A DNA stretch of 64,000 nt, taken from assembly GCA_907163375.1 (NCBI GenBank), contig CAJQUW010012903.1, positions 186,001 to 250,000 on the forward strand, in the 5' to 3' direction. Below, piece by piece: positions 51,872 through 61,769 of the stretch. The notes beneath the pieces were generated by a model. The model did not search any database and had not been told where the DNA came from. It was given only the letters and a program-made list of their open reading frames with translations. The first letter of the stretch is position 1. Each line of letters starts with the position of its first letter. This DNA comes from Prostheceraeus crozeri (Eukaryota; Platyhelminthes; Polycladida; Euryleptidae). A program made the translations under genes and the position numbers.

Positions 51872-53155
51872 ATGGAAAATCCAAATTTAAAAAAATTATA
51901 TTCGCCCGCATCATCCTGTTCTTCTTATTCGACGAGATCAACGGGATTTGAAAATAAATGTTTTGATAATAATAATAATCCATGTATAGATGTTAATATT
52001 TTATTTCAATTACAAACCGAAATATTTAGAGAACAAACAAAAGGTTTACCTTCTATAGAAACTAATTATTGTTTGTTTCCAGGAGATCCATTTATTAAAT
52101 TTATGGAGATTGTTAGTAAATATAATGATGTAGCTTATGTGGAATTAAATAAAGAAAATATGGTTATAATAGGTCATAATAATGTTTATGGATTTATTAG
52201 AGCAGTGTTACCAATTAGTAATACTGATTGGATAGAAACTAAAATTATTAATTATATCAATATTAAAGAATTAGTTAAAAAATTAAAATCTTTTTCGAAA
52301 GAAAAAATTAGATTATTTGTTGACGATCAAAATCAATATAACATTCACATAGAGAGTAAAAAACATAATGAAGAATTATTATGTCAAGTTTATTATAGAG
52401 ACACAATTTATAAACAAGAAACATTAGAAATGCCCCAAAGATATGATGATGATACGTATATAGGATTATATTCCAACTTAAATATTAATTTATTAAAATC
52501 TTATATAAATGGTTTAGCTCAACAAGAGAAAATTTATATGTGGACTACACCTTATACTATTAACAATGACCATAATCATAATAAACGAACTGAAGGTTCT
52601 AGGGCTTTGCCCGATCTTAAAGAATCTTATGATAATAATGATGATTCTGTAACATCTGAAAAAGGTGTAAATGGTAAAAAAGATTATAAAAATATTAGTA
52701 ATTATAAAAATTTATCTAAATTTCATTTTCTTACAATTGAAAATAATAATGATGGCATAGTTGAAGATACTGTTAGACAACTATGTGTCGGGTCTACAAA
52801 ATTTAAATTAGGATTTACATCTAATCAATTTAAAATTTTATCATCTTTAATAAAAACTAAAAGTGATTCAGATTATGGTGGTGTTATTAAATTTTCCAAA
52901 AGAGATCAAAGACCAATATTTTTCTCTATTATATTATTATCAGATAAAAAATGTAATTTAGAATTAGATATTCCAATAAGAGAATGGTATCCTATCATGG
53001 AAGGGCATCCTATACCAAAAAGTGTAATTTATGATGATGAAGAAACAATTTATGATGATGATGAAGAATCAATTGATGATGATGATGATGAATCAATCGT
53101 TAGTGAAAAAAAATTTAAATTATCTTTTGATAAAACATTATATGATGAAACTTAA
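51872..53155 (+). CDS. 427-residue opposite-strand protein, unknown (inner Polinton)
   Basis: Starts MENPNLKKLYSPASSCSSYS. It has an N-terminal Ser/Asn-rich tail, a folded region rich in beta segments (residues about 60-235), an Asn/Asp-rich linker, a second folded region (about 285-370; SKFHFLTIENNNDG, then KFKLGFTSNQFKILSSL), and an acidic C-terminus of Asp/Glu repeats. Two similar-sized domains plus an acidic tail could fit a sliding-clamp or single-strand-binding type replication accessory, but no motif proves it. It is transcribed against the polymerase and away from the fiber-like gene. A GC-rich palindrome (GGGCTTTGCCC, 52602-52612) is inserted in frame and is absent from the outer copy. 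Confidence 0.65.
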   Translation: MENPNLKKLYSPASSCSSYSTRSTGFENKCFDNNNNPCIDVNILFQLQTEIFREQTKGLPSIETNYCLFPGDPFIKFMEIVSKYNDVAYVELNKENMVIIGHNNVYGFIRAVLPISNTDWIETKIINYINIKELVKKLKSFSKEKIRLFVDDQNQYNIHIESKKHNEELLCQVYYRDTIYKQETLEMPQRYDDDTYIGLYSNLNINLLKSYINGLAQQEKIYMWTTPYTINNDHNHNKRTEGSRALPDLKESYDNNDDSVTSEKGVNGKKDYKNISNYKNLSKFHFLTIENNNDGIVEDTVRQLCVGSTKFKLGFTSNQFKILSSLIKTKSDSDYGGVIKFSKRDQRPIFFSIILLSDKKCNLELDIPIREWYPIMEGHPIPKSVIYDDEETIYDDDEESIDDDDDESIVSEKKFKLSFDKTLYDET

Positions 53156-53159
53156 TATG

Positions 53160-53292
53160 ATAAAACTTAATAGAAAATACCAAAATATTCGATAAATATA
53201 TTTTCATATGTAATAAAATTTTTAGATGTAATAAGTTTTTAGATGTAATAAATTTTTAGATGTAATAAGTTTTTAGATGTAATAAAAAAATT
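53160..53292. repeat. AT-rich repeats between convergent genes (inner Polinton)
   Basis: Units of tagatgtaataa(g/a)ttttt, the same family as 41234-41393, separate the 3' ends of the opposite-strand gene and the polymerase. A terminator role is possible. Confidence 0.55.
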
Positions 53293-53293
53293 A

Positions 53294-56200
53294 TTATTCC
53301 CACGTGTCATCATCATCACTTAAATTACTCTCACAGATGATTGTTTGAAATATTTCAGCTTGAATATCTTCTCCGTTATAAGGTAACATAATTTCATTTT
53401 CATCAGGTGCTTGACGTTTAAGAATATTTATTTGACCAGAAAATTTTTTTTCTTCAGTATTATTATTTTTATCAGGAATACTAATTCCAGTTTCTAAAGA
53501 TCTTTTCCATGGTTTATTAACTGTAGTCGATAATGTTTTCCCCGAATATAATTTTAGAAAATCTTCTACTTTTACTTTATTTTGTGAATAACCTTTGAAT
53601 GTTTTCTTTTCACTAAGTCTCCCTTGCTCATCTACAGTAATACAGTATTTTACTTTAGGTGCAATAAACATTGCAAAAATAATTCCACCATTTCCATAAT
53701 CATTTTTCCCTTGACACAATTCTCCTCCAACATATCCAGCAGCGTCTAATTTATTAAAGAGCTCATTGAAAATATATATTGAATCAGTATCTGTATAATG
53801 AATGTATTTTTCTTTGAAACCATTAATTTCTAAAATAAAGTTATTCATGATTCTTCTAGAGTGAGAAAGAATGAAAGAACCTAAGTGTGATGGCATGAAT
53901 GACGTCTTCCCATCTTTTACAATATTAGTTTTGAGAAATTCATCATCTTCCATTTCTACTTTCGCTAAATATTGTTCATCATTTAATTTTTCATAATCTT
54001 TTACTTCTTGAGTGAAATTTTTTCTCAATGTATTCTCATTCCATAAATGATATTTAGTGGTTATATCTTTTTGCACAGTTTTGCCATATAGCGAATTCAT
54101 CAATAATTTAATTAACTCATCACCTACAGTATTTCCTTCTGTTTTATATCTTTTTCTCAAATTAAAAAGTTTTTCAATATAATTTCGAAATGGTGAAACT
54201 TGATAATTTTTTTCATAAATTATACCATCAGTAATATGTAAGATTTTTCCCCCACATCTAACAATTTCTTGTATGTCAACAGAAGTTAAAACATCATAAC
54301 ATATACCATTTCTAAACCTGATTACTTTTACATGAGAATTATTATTTTGATTTTTAACTTTATCTTTTATAGGAACTGGTTGGAAAAACATATCATTCGG
54401 ATATTGAAACACAACAGAGAATATTCCAGTTTTAGGTCTAAATGTTTGATTATTAAATTTATATACTATTTCCCGCTCTTCTTCTTGACGAAATTTTCTA
54501 GCTGATTCAGCTTTAGGGTATTCTGAATTTTCATCATACATAGCTGATGGATATAAAGATGTTGCATCAAAAGCCATTAGAAATTCATTTTTTTGTTCAA
54601 GTAGTTGATTTGAAATTTTCTTACAAATTTCAGTTTTATCTCCTAAATCTCGATACTGTTTCATTAAATCTATTAAATTATTTCCAGGGGACAAAGCCCC
54701 ACCAGCGTAGCGACCAAGGGACAAAGTCCCCCCAGCGCAGCGACCAGGTAAATACTGTTTTAATATTGGTAACAAGATGCTACAAAATGGCGATATGTAT
54801 TTTCTTATATTTGCTGAAACTCTTCCACCTTTAACAGATTTTCTAATATAATTTCTAGCCCATAAATCTATATGAGAATGAATATTTATATTGTCATTTT
54901 GTACGCTTTTCATCCAACCGTTAAATGTTAAAGCAGAGGATGTTAAATTAGTAGTTATATCTTCACCAACTAAATCTCGCATAACATTATTATATTTGTA
55001 GATACAAAAAGCTAAAGAAAGAATATCGTTAACTAAATATGGTCTCCATTCATTTTCTTTTTCTTTATAATTTTCATGTGTTATGTCTCCAATTTCATAA
55101 TTTAATTTACACACATTCGTAGGAATTTTAAAATTCTCACACCACTTAGAAAGACTTGTTTTTACATGTTGATAACTACATTTCATTATAATAGTTTGAA
55201 GTGCTAATTTACCTGAAAGTGAATCTTTTTTCATATTGTTTTTAAATCTAAGAGATTTTTGAATATATCTACTAACACATTCAGTTGTATAAGGATTTTG
55301 TAATGAAGCAGTCAATATTCCTCTTGAAGTTTTAAGAGGCGGTTTAGATAATTTAAAATTAGCTTTTATCGGAAAATAGGAATCAAAACCTGATGAATTG
55401 TGAGCTATTAAAGTTACTCTCGAATAATTAAATTTTCCAAGAGTTTTAAAAAATTGATGGATCGGACATACGTCCTCTGGGTTTCCCCCGATCGAACATT
55501 CATCATCCTCAGTTCTCGTAAATATTTTCACACAATTTTGAAGTTTATTAAATTCTAATTCAGTTAAATTATTATACTCATTAATCTGTTTTTTAAGTTT
55601 TTTAATTTCATCTTCATCTTTTGATCGTTTAATTTTAATCATATCACTTAACAAACGTGTTTCTAATTCTTTCAATCTTTGTTTCGGTAAGCAACATATA
55701 AATTTATTAAAATTAATAGCTCCTACAGCGTAAGGAATAGGATGAGCTGTTGAACAGTTAGGATCAGGAAAAGTTTCGAGATCCCAAATATATGTTGAAG
55801 CATAGTCAATTTTTTTCTTTGTTATGATTTTATATGGACGCGTTGTTAGATTTTCATCAGTAACTGTTTTATATATGGGTTTGAAATTATTTTCAATTTC
55901 TCTAATAGCTTTTAATTTATGAGATTTATTAATTAAACAATAGTGACCAATTGTTGAACCTGCGTGAAAATAATTGTAATAAACATAATTATGAAACGTT
56001 TCAATTCCTCTAGGATTTAAATGACGATTGGCAGGACTATAATATTGAACACATTCTCCAAAATATTTATTGAATTGAGAAAATTTGCAGTTTGACATTA
56101 CTCCTGTTCTAGATGTGGCTTTCTCTTTATATAAAAAATTATTAAACATTTCTTTCATCATTTCTCCTTGTTCTTCATTAAAACCTCGTAAAACATTATA

Positions 56201-56830
56201 ACATTTAATAAAACAAAAATCTTCAGAAGGAATATAACAATATTCACCGAAATATTCTTTGATTCTATATTTCATATTAATCCCTGCCCCTCTATGCGAT
56301 CTTTGTACTAACTTCATTCCAAAATCTTCATATTTAATATTACCTGTAAAAATCCATTCGTTAGCATCGGATTTCTCATCCAGATTCGAAAACCATGTTT
56401 CAAATGATTTTTTATTATAGAAGGTTACGTAAAAATTTTGAATTATATTTTCCTGATCTTTAACAACTTTTCCAAGTAAATTAATAATTTTACCATTTGC
56501 TAAAAGTTTCCGCATATCATTTACTACATTAATAAAAGATACATTTTCATATTTAATTTCATTTGGATTAAATAAATTACATAAATCATCACCAAGTTCA
56601 TCCTTAATTCTATCATCAAAAAAGATATCACTAATAGGAGTTTCTAATATTTCTTTTGTTCCACGTTTCTGTTTTTTAGTATTACGTCTAATACTACGCC
56701 TAGTACGTTTCTGTTTTTTAATACGTTTACTACGTTTACTATGTTTAATTTGCGCATCAAACTCAGCAGTTTGTTTCTTGATTAATTCATCAATCCTAGA
56801 CGTTTGTCCGAGAGACATTTCACGATTCAT
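53294..56830 (-). CDS. Protein-primed DNA polymerase B (inner Polinton)
   Basis: 1178 residues, open. A Lys/Arg-rich N-terminus (residues about 30-60) is a likely nuclear signal. The 3'-5' exonuclease motifs are IWDLETFPD (near 348), LIAHNSSGFDSYF (near 478) and YLVNDILSLAF (near 603). Polymerase motifs are MAFDATSLYPSAMY (near 757), LLMNSLYGKTVQK (near 912) and YTDTDSIYIF (near 1012). The long N-terminal extension and the order match Polinton/adintovirus polymerases, which replicate the linear element from a terminal protein. Two GC-rich palindromes (ggggacaaagcccc at 54687 and gggacaaagtccc at 54718) are read through in frame; the outer copy has only one of these. Confidence 0.93.
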   Translation of the reverse strand: MNREMSLGQTSRIDELIKKQTAEFDAQIKHSKRSKRIKKQKRTRRSIRRNTKKQKRGTKEILETPISDIFFDDRIKDELGDDLCNLFNPNEIKYENVSFINVVNDMRKLLANGKIINLLGKVVKDQENIIQNFYVTFYNKKSFETWFSNLDEKSDANEWIFTGNIKYEDFGMKLVQRSHRGAGINMKYRIKEYFGEYCYIPSEDFCFIKCYNVLRGFNEEQGEMMKEMFNNFLYKEKATSRTGVMSNCKFSQFNKYFGECVQYYSPANRHLNPRGIETFHNYVYYNYFHAGSTIGHYCLINKSHKLKAIREIENNFKPIYKTVTDENLTTRPYKIITKKKIDYASTYIWDLETFPDPNCSTAHPIPYAVGAINFNKFICCLPKQRLKELETRLLSDMIKIKRSKDEDEIKKLKKQINEYNNLTELEFNKLQNCVKIFTRTEDDECSIGGNPEDVCPIHQFFKTLGKFNYSRVTLIAHNSSGFDSYFPIKANFKLSKPPLKTSRGILTASLQNPYTTECVSRYIQKSLRFKNNMKKDSLSGKLALQTIIMKCSYQHVKTSLSKWCENFKIPTNVCKLNYEIGDITHENYKEKENEWRPYLVNDILSLAFCIYKYNNVMRDLVGEDITTNLTSSALTFNGWMKSVQNDNINIHSHIDLWARNYIRKSVKGGRVSANIRKYISPFCSILLPILKQYLPGRCAGGTLSLGRYAGGALSPGNNLIDLMKQYRDLGDKTEICKKISNQLLEQKNEFLMAFDATSLYPSAMYDENSEYPKAESARKFRQEEEREIVYKFNNQTFRPKTGIFSVVFQYPNDMFFQPVPIKDKVKNQNNNSHVKVIRFRNGICYDVLTSVDIQEIVRCGGKILHITDGIIYEKNYQVSPFRNYIEKLFNLRKRYKTEGNTVGDELIKLLMNSLYGKTVQKDITTKYHLWNENTLRKNFTQEVKDYEKLNDEQYLAKVEMEDDEFLKTNIVKDGKTSFMPSHLGSFILSHSRRIMNNFILEINGFKEKYIHYTDTDSIYIFNELFNKLDAAGYVGGELCQGKNDYGNGGIIFAMFIAPKVKYCITVDEQGRLSEKKTFKGYSQNKVKVEDFLKLYSGKTLSTTVNKPWKRSLETGISIPDKNNNTEEKKFSGQINILKRQAPDENEIMLPYNGEDIQAEIFQTIICESNLSDDDDTWE

Positions 56831-56879
56831 ATTTTTTAAAAGAAAAAATGAATTTTTACATAGAACCTCGGTTCCGTTT

Positions 56880-57185
56880 TTACATATACACAGGAATATG
56901 TAATTGATGTAATGTTTCTAATTCATGTGTTGTTAAATGTTCTTTCTTAACCAACCACCATAAATTATTATACGCCAAAAATACTCGGAAACTTCTTAAA
57001 CAAAGTGGAAAGCCTTTTGTTTTAACACACGGTTTAATACCATGTTTTGTTTTATAATCTGTAACGAGCGCAACGTATTTATGATGATAATAAAATCTAA
57101 CTTCTTTCTTCGAATTTATAGGATTTGTAGGATGACGATAATCTTTTAAAACTGGTACATGCTCTATCTTATAATCATTCAACAT
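56880..57185 (-). CDS. Small basic protein, unknown (inner Polinton)
   Basis: 101 residues, rich in aromatic residues and His (RFYYHHKYVALV). Conserved with the outer copy at 37375-37680 and placed between the polymerase and ATPase genes. No recognised family and no membrane segment. Start context aaaaaatATG is as for neighbouring genes. Confidence 0.6.
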   Translation of the reverse strand: MLNDYKIEHVPVLKDYRHPTNPINSKKEVRFYYHHKYVALVTDYKTKHGIKPCVKTKGFPLCLRSFRVFLAYNNLWWLVKKEHLTTHELETLHQLHIPVYM

Positions 57186-57244
57186 ATTTTTTTTTTATTA
57201 ACAAAAAAATTTATAAGAAAAAATTATTCGGTCACTCCGTTCGA

Positions 57245-58012
57245 TCACTCCTCGAAAATATTTTCTATAACTCTATCATGAATTTTTTTATCAATATTAA
57301 TTGTAATGAAGCCATAATCTTTTGACCAAGCATTGTTACACGATTGTTTAAATTCATCTTTATTTCTTACGCATAAATCTCTTAACAAATCACTTAAGTT
57401 TCTTGCATTTATTTCAAATAGTATAAATATATTTGCATTCTTTCTAATAACACTTCCGTCTAATGAATACATACTTTGTGTTAAATAAAATACACTACAG
57501 TTATTATGTCTACCTCTTGTGAAATAATTTCTCTGAACTGACTGATTTCTATCATTAACACAATCATCAAAAATTACACAATGTTTCATTGTTTTATCTA
57601 GTTTACTAGGATCTTGCATATTACCACTATCATCTATTAATTGTATCTTTATATGGTTATTTTTATTAGATTCTACTAACTGATTATTTTTTGCTGCTTC
57701 TTCACACCACGAACTTATTTCTTCTTCATCTTCAGATTTTTCATATTCTTTGAATAATGAAGCAATTGCTGTTTTTTTAAGATTATTTTCAAATCCATAT
57801 TTTAAAAATTGATAGACGGGTTGTTCTGCCGTTGTTGTATAAATTATAAGATTGTTATAATCCAAAAAATTTGGAGTCGTTAAAATTTTAAACAATAGAT
57901 ACGTTTTTCCACAACCTGATCTTCCACAAATAACTGACAAAACTTTATTAGATAAATTTGGATGATGATTAAATTTAAGTTTTTTTTTATTTAATGGTAG
58001 CACTTCACTCAT
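57245..58012 (-). CDS. FtsK/HerA-type packaging ATPase (inner Polinton)
   Basis: 255 residues. Walker A GRSGCGKT lies at residues 30-37 and Walker B HCVIFDD near 147, followed by a sensor-like FYLTQSMYSL region, as in the A32-type genome-packaging ATPases of Polintons, virophages and poxviruses. It would pump the element DNA into the capsid. Gene neighbours are the penton on the upstream side and the 101-residue protein downstream. Confidence 0.9.
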   Translation of the reverse strand: MSEVLPLNKKKLKFNHHPNLSNKVLSVICGRSGCGKTYLLFKILTTPNFLDYNNLIIYTTTAEQPVYQFLKYGFENNLKKTAIASLFKEYEKSEDEEEISSWCEEAAKNNQLVESNKNNHIKIQLIDDSGNMQDPSKLDKTMKHCVIFDDCVNDRNQSVQRNYFTRGRHNNCSVFYLTQSMYSLDGSVIRKNANIFILFEINARNLSDLLRDLCVRNKDEFKQSCNNAWSKDYGFITINIDKKIHDRVIENIFEE

Positions 58013-58092
58013 TTTTTAATAAAAAAATTTATTTTTATTTTATTTTTGTTTTTAAAGAAGAAGAAGAAAATTAAACTTCTCTAGCTTCGCGT

Positions 58093-58155
58093 GGGAGTTT
58101 ATACCTCTCGAACGGGAGTTTATACCTCCCGAACGGGAGTTTATACCTCCCGAAC
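58093..58155 (-). repeat. 21 bp triplication at the 3' end of the penton gene
   Basis: Three tandem copies of gggagtttatacctcccgaa plus c (the first with one change) repeat the last codons and the stop of the penton gene. Each unit can fold (GGGAG with CTCCC). The outer element has a single copy. Confidence 0.8.
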
Positions 58156-58929
58156 CAAAAGATCTATCATAATCTCTTCACCTCCAAAATTTATTTCTTG
58201 TCCTTTCTCATCAGTGATTCTAATGCCAATGTTGTTAATAGTTTTTCTTGTAATAGGAAAATATATTAATGTTTGTGGAATTACATTTAATCTATAACCA
58301 ATGGGTACAGTAAAAGCTGGAAAACTGAATATTAAATTTGATAATTTACCATTTATATATCCTCCTTCAATAATGTCACAATGTACAACAATTGAATTTA
58401 TTTCAGTTATTTTTGGAATCTTCTCACCTAAATGATAACCTTGACTATAGGTTTGTTTATTAAATCCTAATAGCTTTGACAATGATCTATCATGATTAAA
58501 ATCAACTTGAAGATTTTCGTCTAAAGTAAGAGAAAATTTATTAACTGCCGGTTCAACTGCAAAATGTAATTGTTTCTTATCTTTAAATGGTATACCTAAA
58601 TGTCTCTTAATTTCATTTGATATTGTTTCAACTTCGTAAGAACCAGGAAGAAAAGTTAGTATTTTCCATGTTTTTCCTTTATCAGTAGAATATCTAAATT
58701 GATCATTCACATCTTTGATAACGTTTTGAATAGTGTTAAATGTAGAGAAACTAGTCAATGCAATTTGATAATTTTTATTCTGTTCTAAATGTAGAATGGG
58801 TTCTAAATTACAAGTGTGTGATGAAGTAGTTGTTATAATTTTTAACGTCGTACTAAATTTTGATGAACCCAAAATCTCTGTTAGATTTTCTAAATGATTA
58901 TTAATTTTGTCTAAATCTGCTGAACACAT
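58141..58929 (-). CDS. Penton-like minor capsid protein (inner Polinton)
   Basis: 262 residues, single jelly-roll type. LPGSYEVETISNEIKRHLG, LSKLLGFNKQTYSQGY, VVHCDIIEGGYINGKLSN and the C-terminal IRITDEKGQEINFGGEEI are the characteristic segments of Polinton minor capsid proteins. It would occupy the fivefold vertices beside the major capsid protein, and could hold the fiber-like protein. Confidence 0.78.
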   Translation of the reverse strand: MCSADLDKINNHLENLTEILGSSKFSTTLKIITTTSSHTCNLEPILHLEQNKNYQIALTSFSTFNTIQNVIKDVNDQFRYSTDKGKTWKILTFLPGSYEVETISNEIKRHLGIPFKDKKQLHFAVEPAVNKFSLTLDENLQVDFNHDRSLSKLLGFNKQTYSQGYHLGEKIPKITEINSIVVHCDIIEGGYINGKLSNLIFSFPAFTVPIGYRLNVIPQTLIYFPITRKTINNIGIRITDEKGQEINFGGEEIMIDLLVREV

Positions 58930-58939
58930 TTTTAGTTAA

Positions 58940-59030
58940 ATTTTTGAATAAATATTATAGATAAAAATCGTAGATAAAAATCATAGATAAAAATCATAAA
59001 TAAAAAGCATAGATAAAAATCATAGATAAA
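58940..59030. repeat. 13-15 bp AT-rich tandem repeat
   Basis: About six copies of catagataaaaat variants between the penton start and the end of the next upstream gene. No further role suggested. Confidence 0.7.
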
Positions 59031-59032
59031 AA

Positions 59033-59860
59033 TTAGAAACAACATATTTCAGCTACACTTTTATAATCCTCTTCATTTAGTATCTTCTTTTCTAACAGTC
59101 TTTTCAATATAGCATGAATTTCATTGAAACTAGAATTATGTCCTTCTTTTATTGCAGATATTAAAATATTTAATCTATTTAGTAATTCTTGTGGATCGTC
59201 TGGTAAAAATACAATTGTTTCAGTTTTCTGTTTTTCAGATAAACCTTTCCCTACTTTAACTCCCGTTGATAATAAATTTTCTAATTGTTTATAACGTCTA
59301 AGAGATTTTACTGCACCAACTCTGTCTAACATAGCTTTATATTTTATGAGATCTTCTACAGCATAATTATTTAAATCTGCTCCTCTTAAAAGATTAACAA
59401 AATTTCTATCTAAATTAAAAGGAGATTTATCTGGTGAAAAAATCAAACCTCGAAAAGGTTGTGGAAATATTTCTTTTTGTCCGAGATAAAATCTAGGTAT
59501 TGTTTTTCCATCTATAAATGAGATAGAATGTTCAAATTGCATAGATTTTGGTAATTTCTTATTAATGTTTGATTCTAGTAATCCATAGTCATCTAATATA
59601 GTTTTGTGCTCTGGATCTGTTATATCAATTTGTTTATCATTATTTGTAAGTTCCTTTTCAAGAGTTTTAAATGGTTTCATAGTTTTTTCAAAATCAGTTT
59701 TTACTTGCTCGGTTTGCTGCATTTTTTCAAACATATCAGATTGAATACCAGCTTTTATCATTCTATGTTGAAGATGATTTTCTTTCATAATATTTCTTTG
59801 TTTTATTAACTCTTCTAATTGTTTTATTCTTTTAAAATTATCAGCTCTAATTTTATCCAT
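59033..59860 (-). CDS. Structural-type protein, unknown (inner Polinton)
   Basis: Start taken at 59860 (MDKIRADNFKRIKQ) because it has the uniform ttaaaaATG context. The open frame extends 22 codons upstream to 59926, but that part lacks the context. About 275 residues: residues 1-95 are helical and charged, then a folded segment with YLGQKEIFPQPFRGLIFSPD, then a helical C-terminus (AVEDLIKYKAMLDRVGAVKSLRRYKQLE). Second gene from the element's end. No family recognised. An internal virion or DNA-associated protein is a guess. Confidence 0.55.
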   Translation of the reverse strand: MDKIRADNFKRIKQLEELIKQRNIMKENHLQHRMIKAGIQSDMFEKMQQTEQVKTDFEKTMKPFKTLEKELTNNDKQIDITDPEHKTILDDYGLLESNINKKLPKSMQFEHSISFIDGKTIPRFYLGQKEIFPQPFRGLIFSPDKSPFNLDRNFVNLLRGADLNNYAVEDLIKYKAMLDRVGAVKSLRRYKQLENLLSTGVKVGKGLSEKQKTETIVFLPDDPQELLNRLNILISAIKEGHNSSFNEIHAILKRLLEKKILNEEDYKSVAEICCF

Positions 59861-59981
59861 TTTTAAAATATAATATTTGAATTTTGTGGTAACATTGGAA
59901 TACAACAAAAACATTTTACTGAACAAATTTTTTTTTTATTGCTTTGTTGTTTGACATCCTTTCGTTTAAAGTTTTCTCTTT

Positions 59982-60704
59982 TTAAGTTTTGTTTAATAAA
60001 GTTTTGTTCAATAAAGTTTTGCTTAAATTTTCGCTTAAAGTTTTTAGCTCTTCTAAAAAAAATTTGTCATTTTCTTCATTAGAAATTTTAGCATCACTAG
60101 AAATTTTGCCATCCTGTCTATTCTTATCATCAACTTTTTCGGACTGTAATTGAAAGGTTTGATTTACTTCATTAGCTATTTGATCAAATTTTTCAATCTC
60201 ATCTAACGTAATAACATTATCATCACATACTCTTTGAAAGTAGTAATGTAGTTTATCATAGACTTCTTTAATATGTAAATGCTTAGTTTTTAATGATTTT
60301 CGTTTCTTAGTTATTAAAGATTTATCTAACATTGTAACAAGTGAAGTTGCAAAAACACCCGTACCTGTTAAAGCAGTAGCAACTACTGGAATTACTAAAA
60401 CACCTGAAGATATAACAATTGTTAAAGCACCTAGACTTATTGTTAAGAATATGCCAATTCCTTGTGTTACATTCTTAACTTGAGTCCATCTCTTTCTTAA
60501 TTTTTTATAATGCTCTAATCTTAATAATAATTGAGATTCCTTATCTTTCATATACCTAACTCTATCTTTGTGTTTTTCTTTGTTCATTTTTTCAATGTTA
60601 ATCTTTTCAATGTCCATTAAAGTAGAACTACGTTCATATGATAACGAAGGATATATTCTTGCGGTTTCTTCCACTTTTGTTTCATCCACTTTTGTTTCTT
60701 CCAT
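59982..60704 (-). CDS. Membrane-spanning protein, unknown (inner Polinton)
   Basis: 240 residues. The soluble charged N-terminus carries a short repeat (VDETKVEE). A basic helix (LRLEHYKKLRKRW) is followed by a long hydrophobic stretch starting GIGIFLTISLGALTIVISSG (residues about 84-130), then a Lys-rich cytosolic-type helix and an acidic tail with a LLNKT repeat. First gene inside the right terminal repeat. It may be a membrane anchor or a pore-like protein; not identified. Confidence 0.6.
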   Translation of the reverse strand: MEETKVDETKVEETARIYPSLSYERSSTLMDIEKINIEKMNKEKHKDRVRYMKDKESQLLLRLEHYKKLRKRWTQVKNVTQGIGIFLTISLGALTIVISSGVLVIPVVATALTGTGVFATSLVTMLDKSLITKKRKSLKTKHLHIKEVYDKLHYYFQRVCDDNVITLDEIEKFDQIANEVNQTFQLQSEKVDDKNRQDGKISSDAKISNEENDKFFLEELKTLSENLSKTLLNKTLLNKT

Positions 60705-60754
60705 TTTTAAAGAAATATTTTTAACGGGCGAAGCCCTGAACCTTCGGTTCGCAA

Positions 60755-61232
60755 GTCACATGATATATTTTAAAAACCTGAAAAATGGATAAAATTCATG
60801 AATTTGAAATTCTCAACTTTTATGATTTTCGGTGCCCGGTTTTACATGACCTGGAACGGTCATGATTTAAGCAATGAAAAATGTCATAATCACAAATTTG
60901 AGATTCTCAACTTTTATGATTTTTTCGGTGTCCTGGAACGGTCATGATTTAAGCGAGGGTGAAAATCGAACCGAAGGTTCTAGGCCTTCGCCCGATTGTA
61001 ATTCTCAAATTTTGAGATTTTGAAAAATTTGAAAAATTGGGTATTTTTAAAAACGCTTAAATTTTCGCCCTTCGGCCTTCAGCCACGTGAAATTTGAAGT
61101 CTACCTAAATTTTTGAAATTTTTTGAAATTTTGATTTTTTTGAAAAAACCCGCAAAAGTGTGACATCCGGCGCAAGCGAAGCGAAGCAAAGCGAAGCGAA
61201 GCGTCGCGCCGGATGTCACACTATAAACTACT
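60755..61232 (-). repeat. Right terminal inverted repeat of the inner Polinton
   Basis: 60908-61232 is identical (complement) to the left end. The hairpin is 61157-61173 with 61206-61222. The inner part to 60755 matches with gaps. Confidence 0.9.
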
Positions 61233-61238
61233 TACCTG
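61233..61238 (+). repeat. 6 bp target-site duplication, right copy (tacctg)
   Basis: Matches 43227-43232. The outer element's fiber-like gene resumes right after it. Confidence 0.9.
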
Positions 61239-61665
61239 AAAGAATTAAAAAAAATTTAAAGCAGTTACAAACTACATTCCAAAAAAGTGTTGATGAATTA
61301 AGTTCTAAAGTTACTCATCAAATGAAAAAGATGAATAGAATAATCAATGAAGTAAAATCACTTAATCAAAAAGTTGATAAAATGAAAACTCTTGAAATCA
61401 ATTTAGAAAATGAATCAAAGAAAAATTTACAAGAAAACTCTAAAGAAAATAAAGAACAGTTAGATGCTGTTAAAAGACAATTAGATGTTCTTAAAATTAA
61501 GTTAAATGCTCTTAAAAGGCGTTGAAGATGAATCAGGAGAAAATGCAAGTTAATAGAAAAGAAATTAAAGTACATCACACGCTACTTTACGCAATAGATA
61601 AAATGCAACGGAAAATTAATAAAGTTATCACGAAGTTGTTGGACATTCACACACGTAAATCTTAA
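61239..61665 (+). pseudogene. Fiber-like coiled-coil gene, 3' part (outer Polinton)
   Basis: Continuation of the outer fiber-like gene after the inner Polinton, collinear with the second half of 50878-51765. Coiled coil and basic C-terminus are recognisable. Broken fossil. Confidence 0.75.
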
Positions 61666-61769
61666 TCGGACCGAAGCTCCTAGAGGCTTTAGCCGATCGG
61701 ACCAAAAGGTCCTCAGGTTACTAACCAATCGTAAATATTTTTCCCAATAGTCAAATTTAATCTTAAAAA
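61666..61769. other. Spacer with GC-rich palindromes
   Basis: GGACCAAAAGGTCC (61689-61702) and related words stand out in AT-rich DNA. The inner element lacks this spacer. Confidence 0.55.

Larger units (their letters stand above)
43233..61232 (-). mobile_element. Inner Polinton (adintovirus type), looks whole, 18,000 bp
   Basis: Bounded by AGTAGTTTATAGTGTGACAT and its complement, with 325 bp of identical terminal repeat and tacctg duplications. Most genes read right to left (minus strand), opposite to the outer element. Order from the right end: membrane protein, structural protein, penton, ATPase, small protein, DNA polymerase B, opposite-strand protein, fiber-like, pVI-like, major capsid, pX-like, PLA2-integrase, then protease on the plus strand, repeats and a 222-residue ORF. 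All core genes are open and the ends identical, so the copy is young. Genes start in a uniform AAAATG context. Confidence 0.93.
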
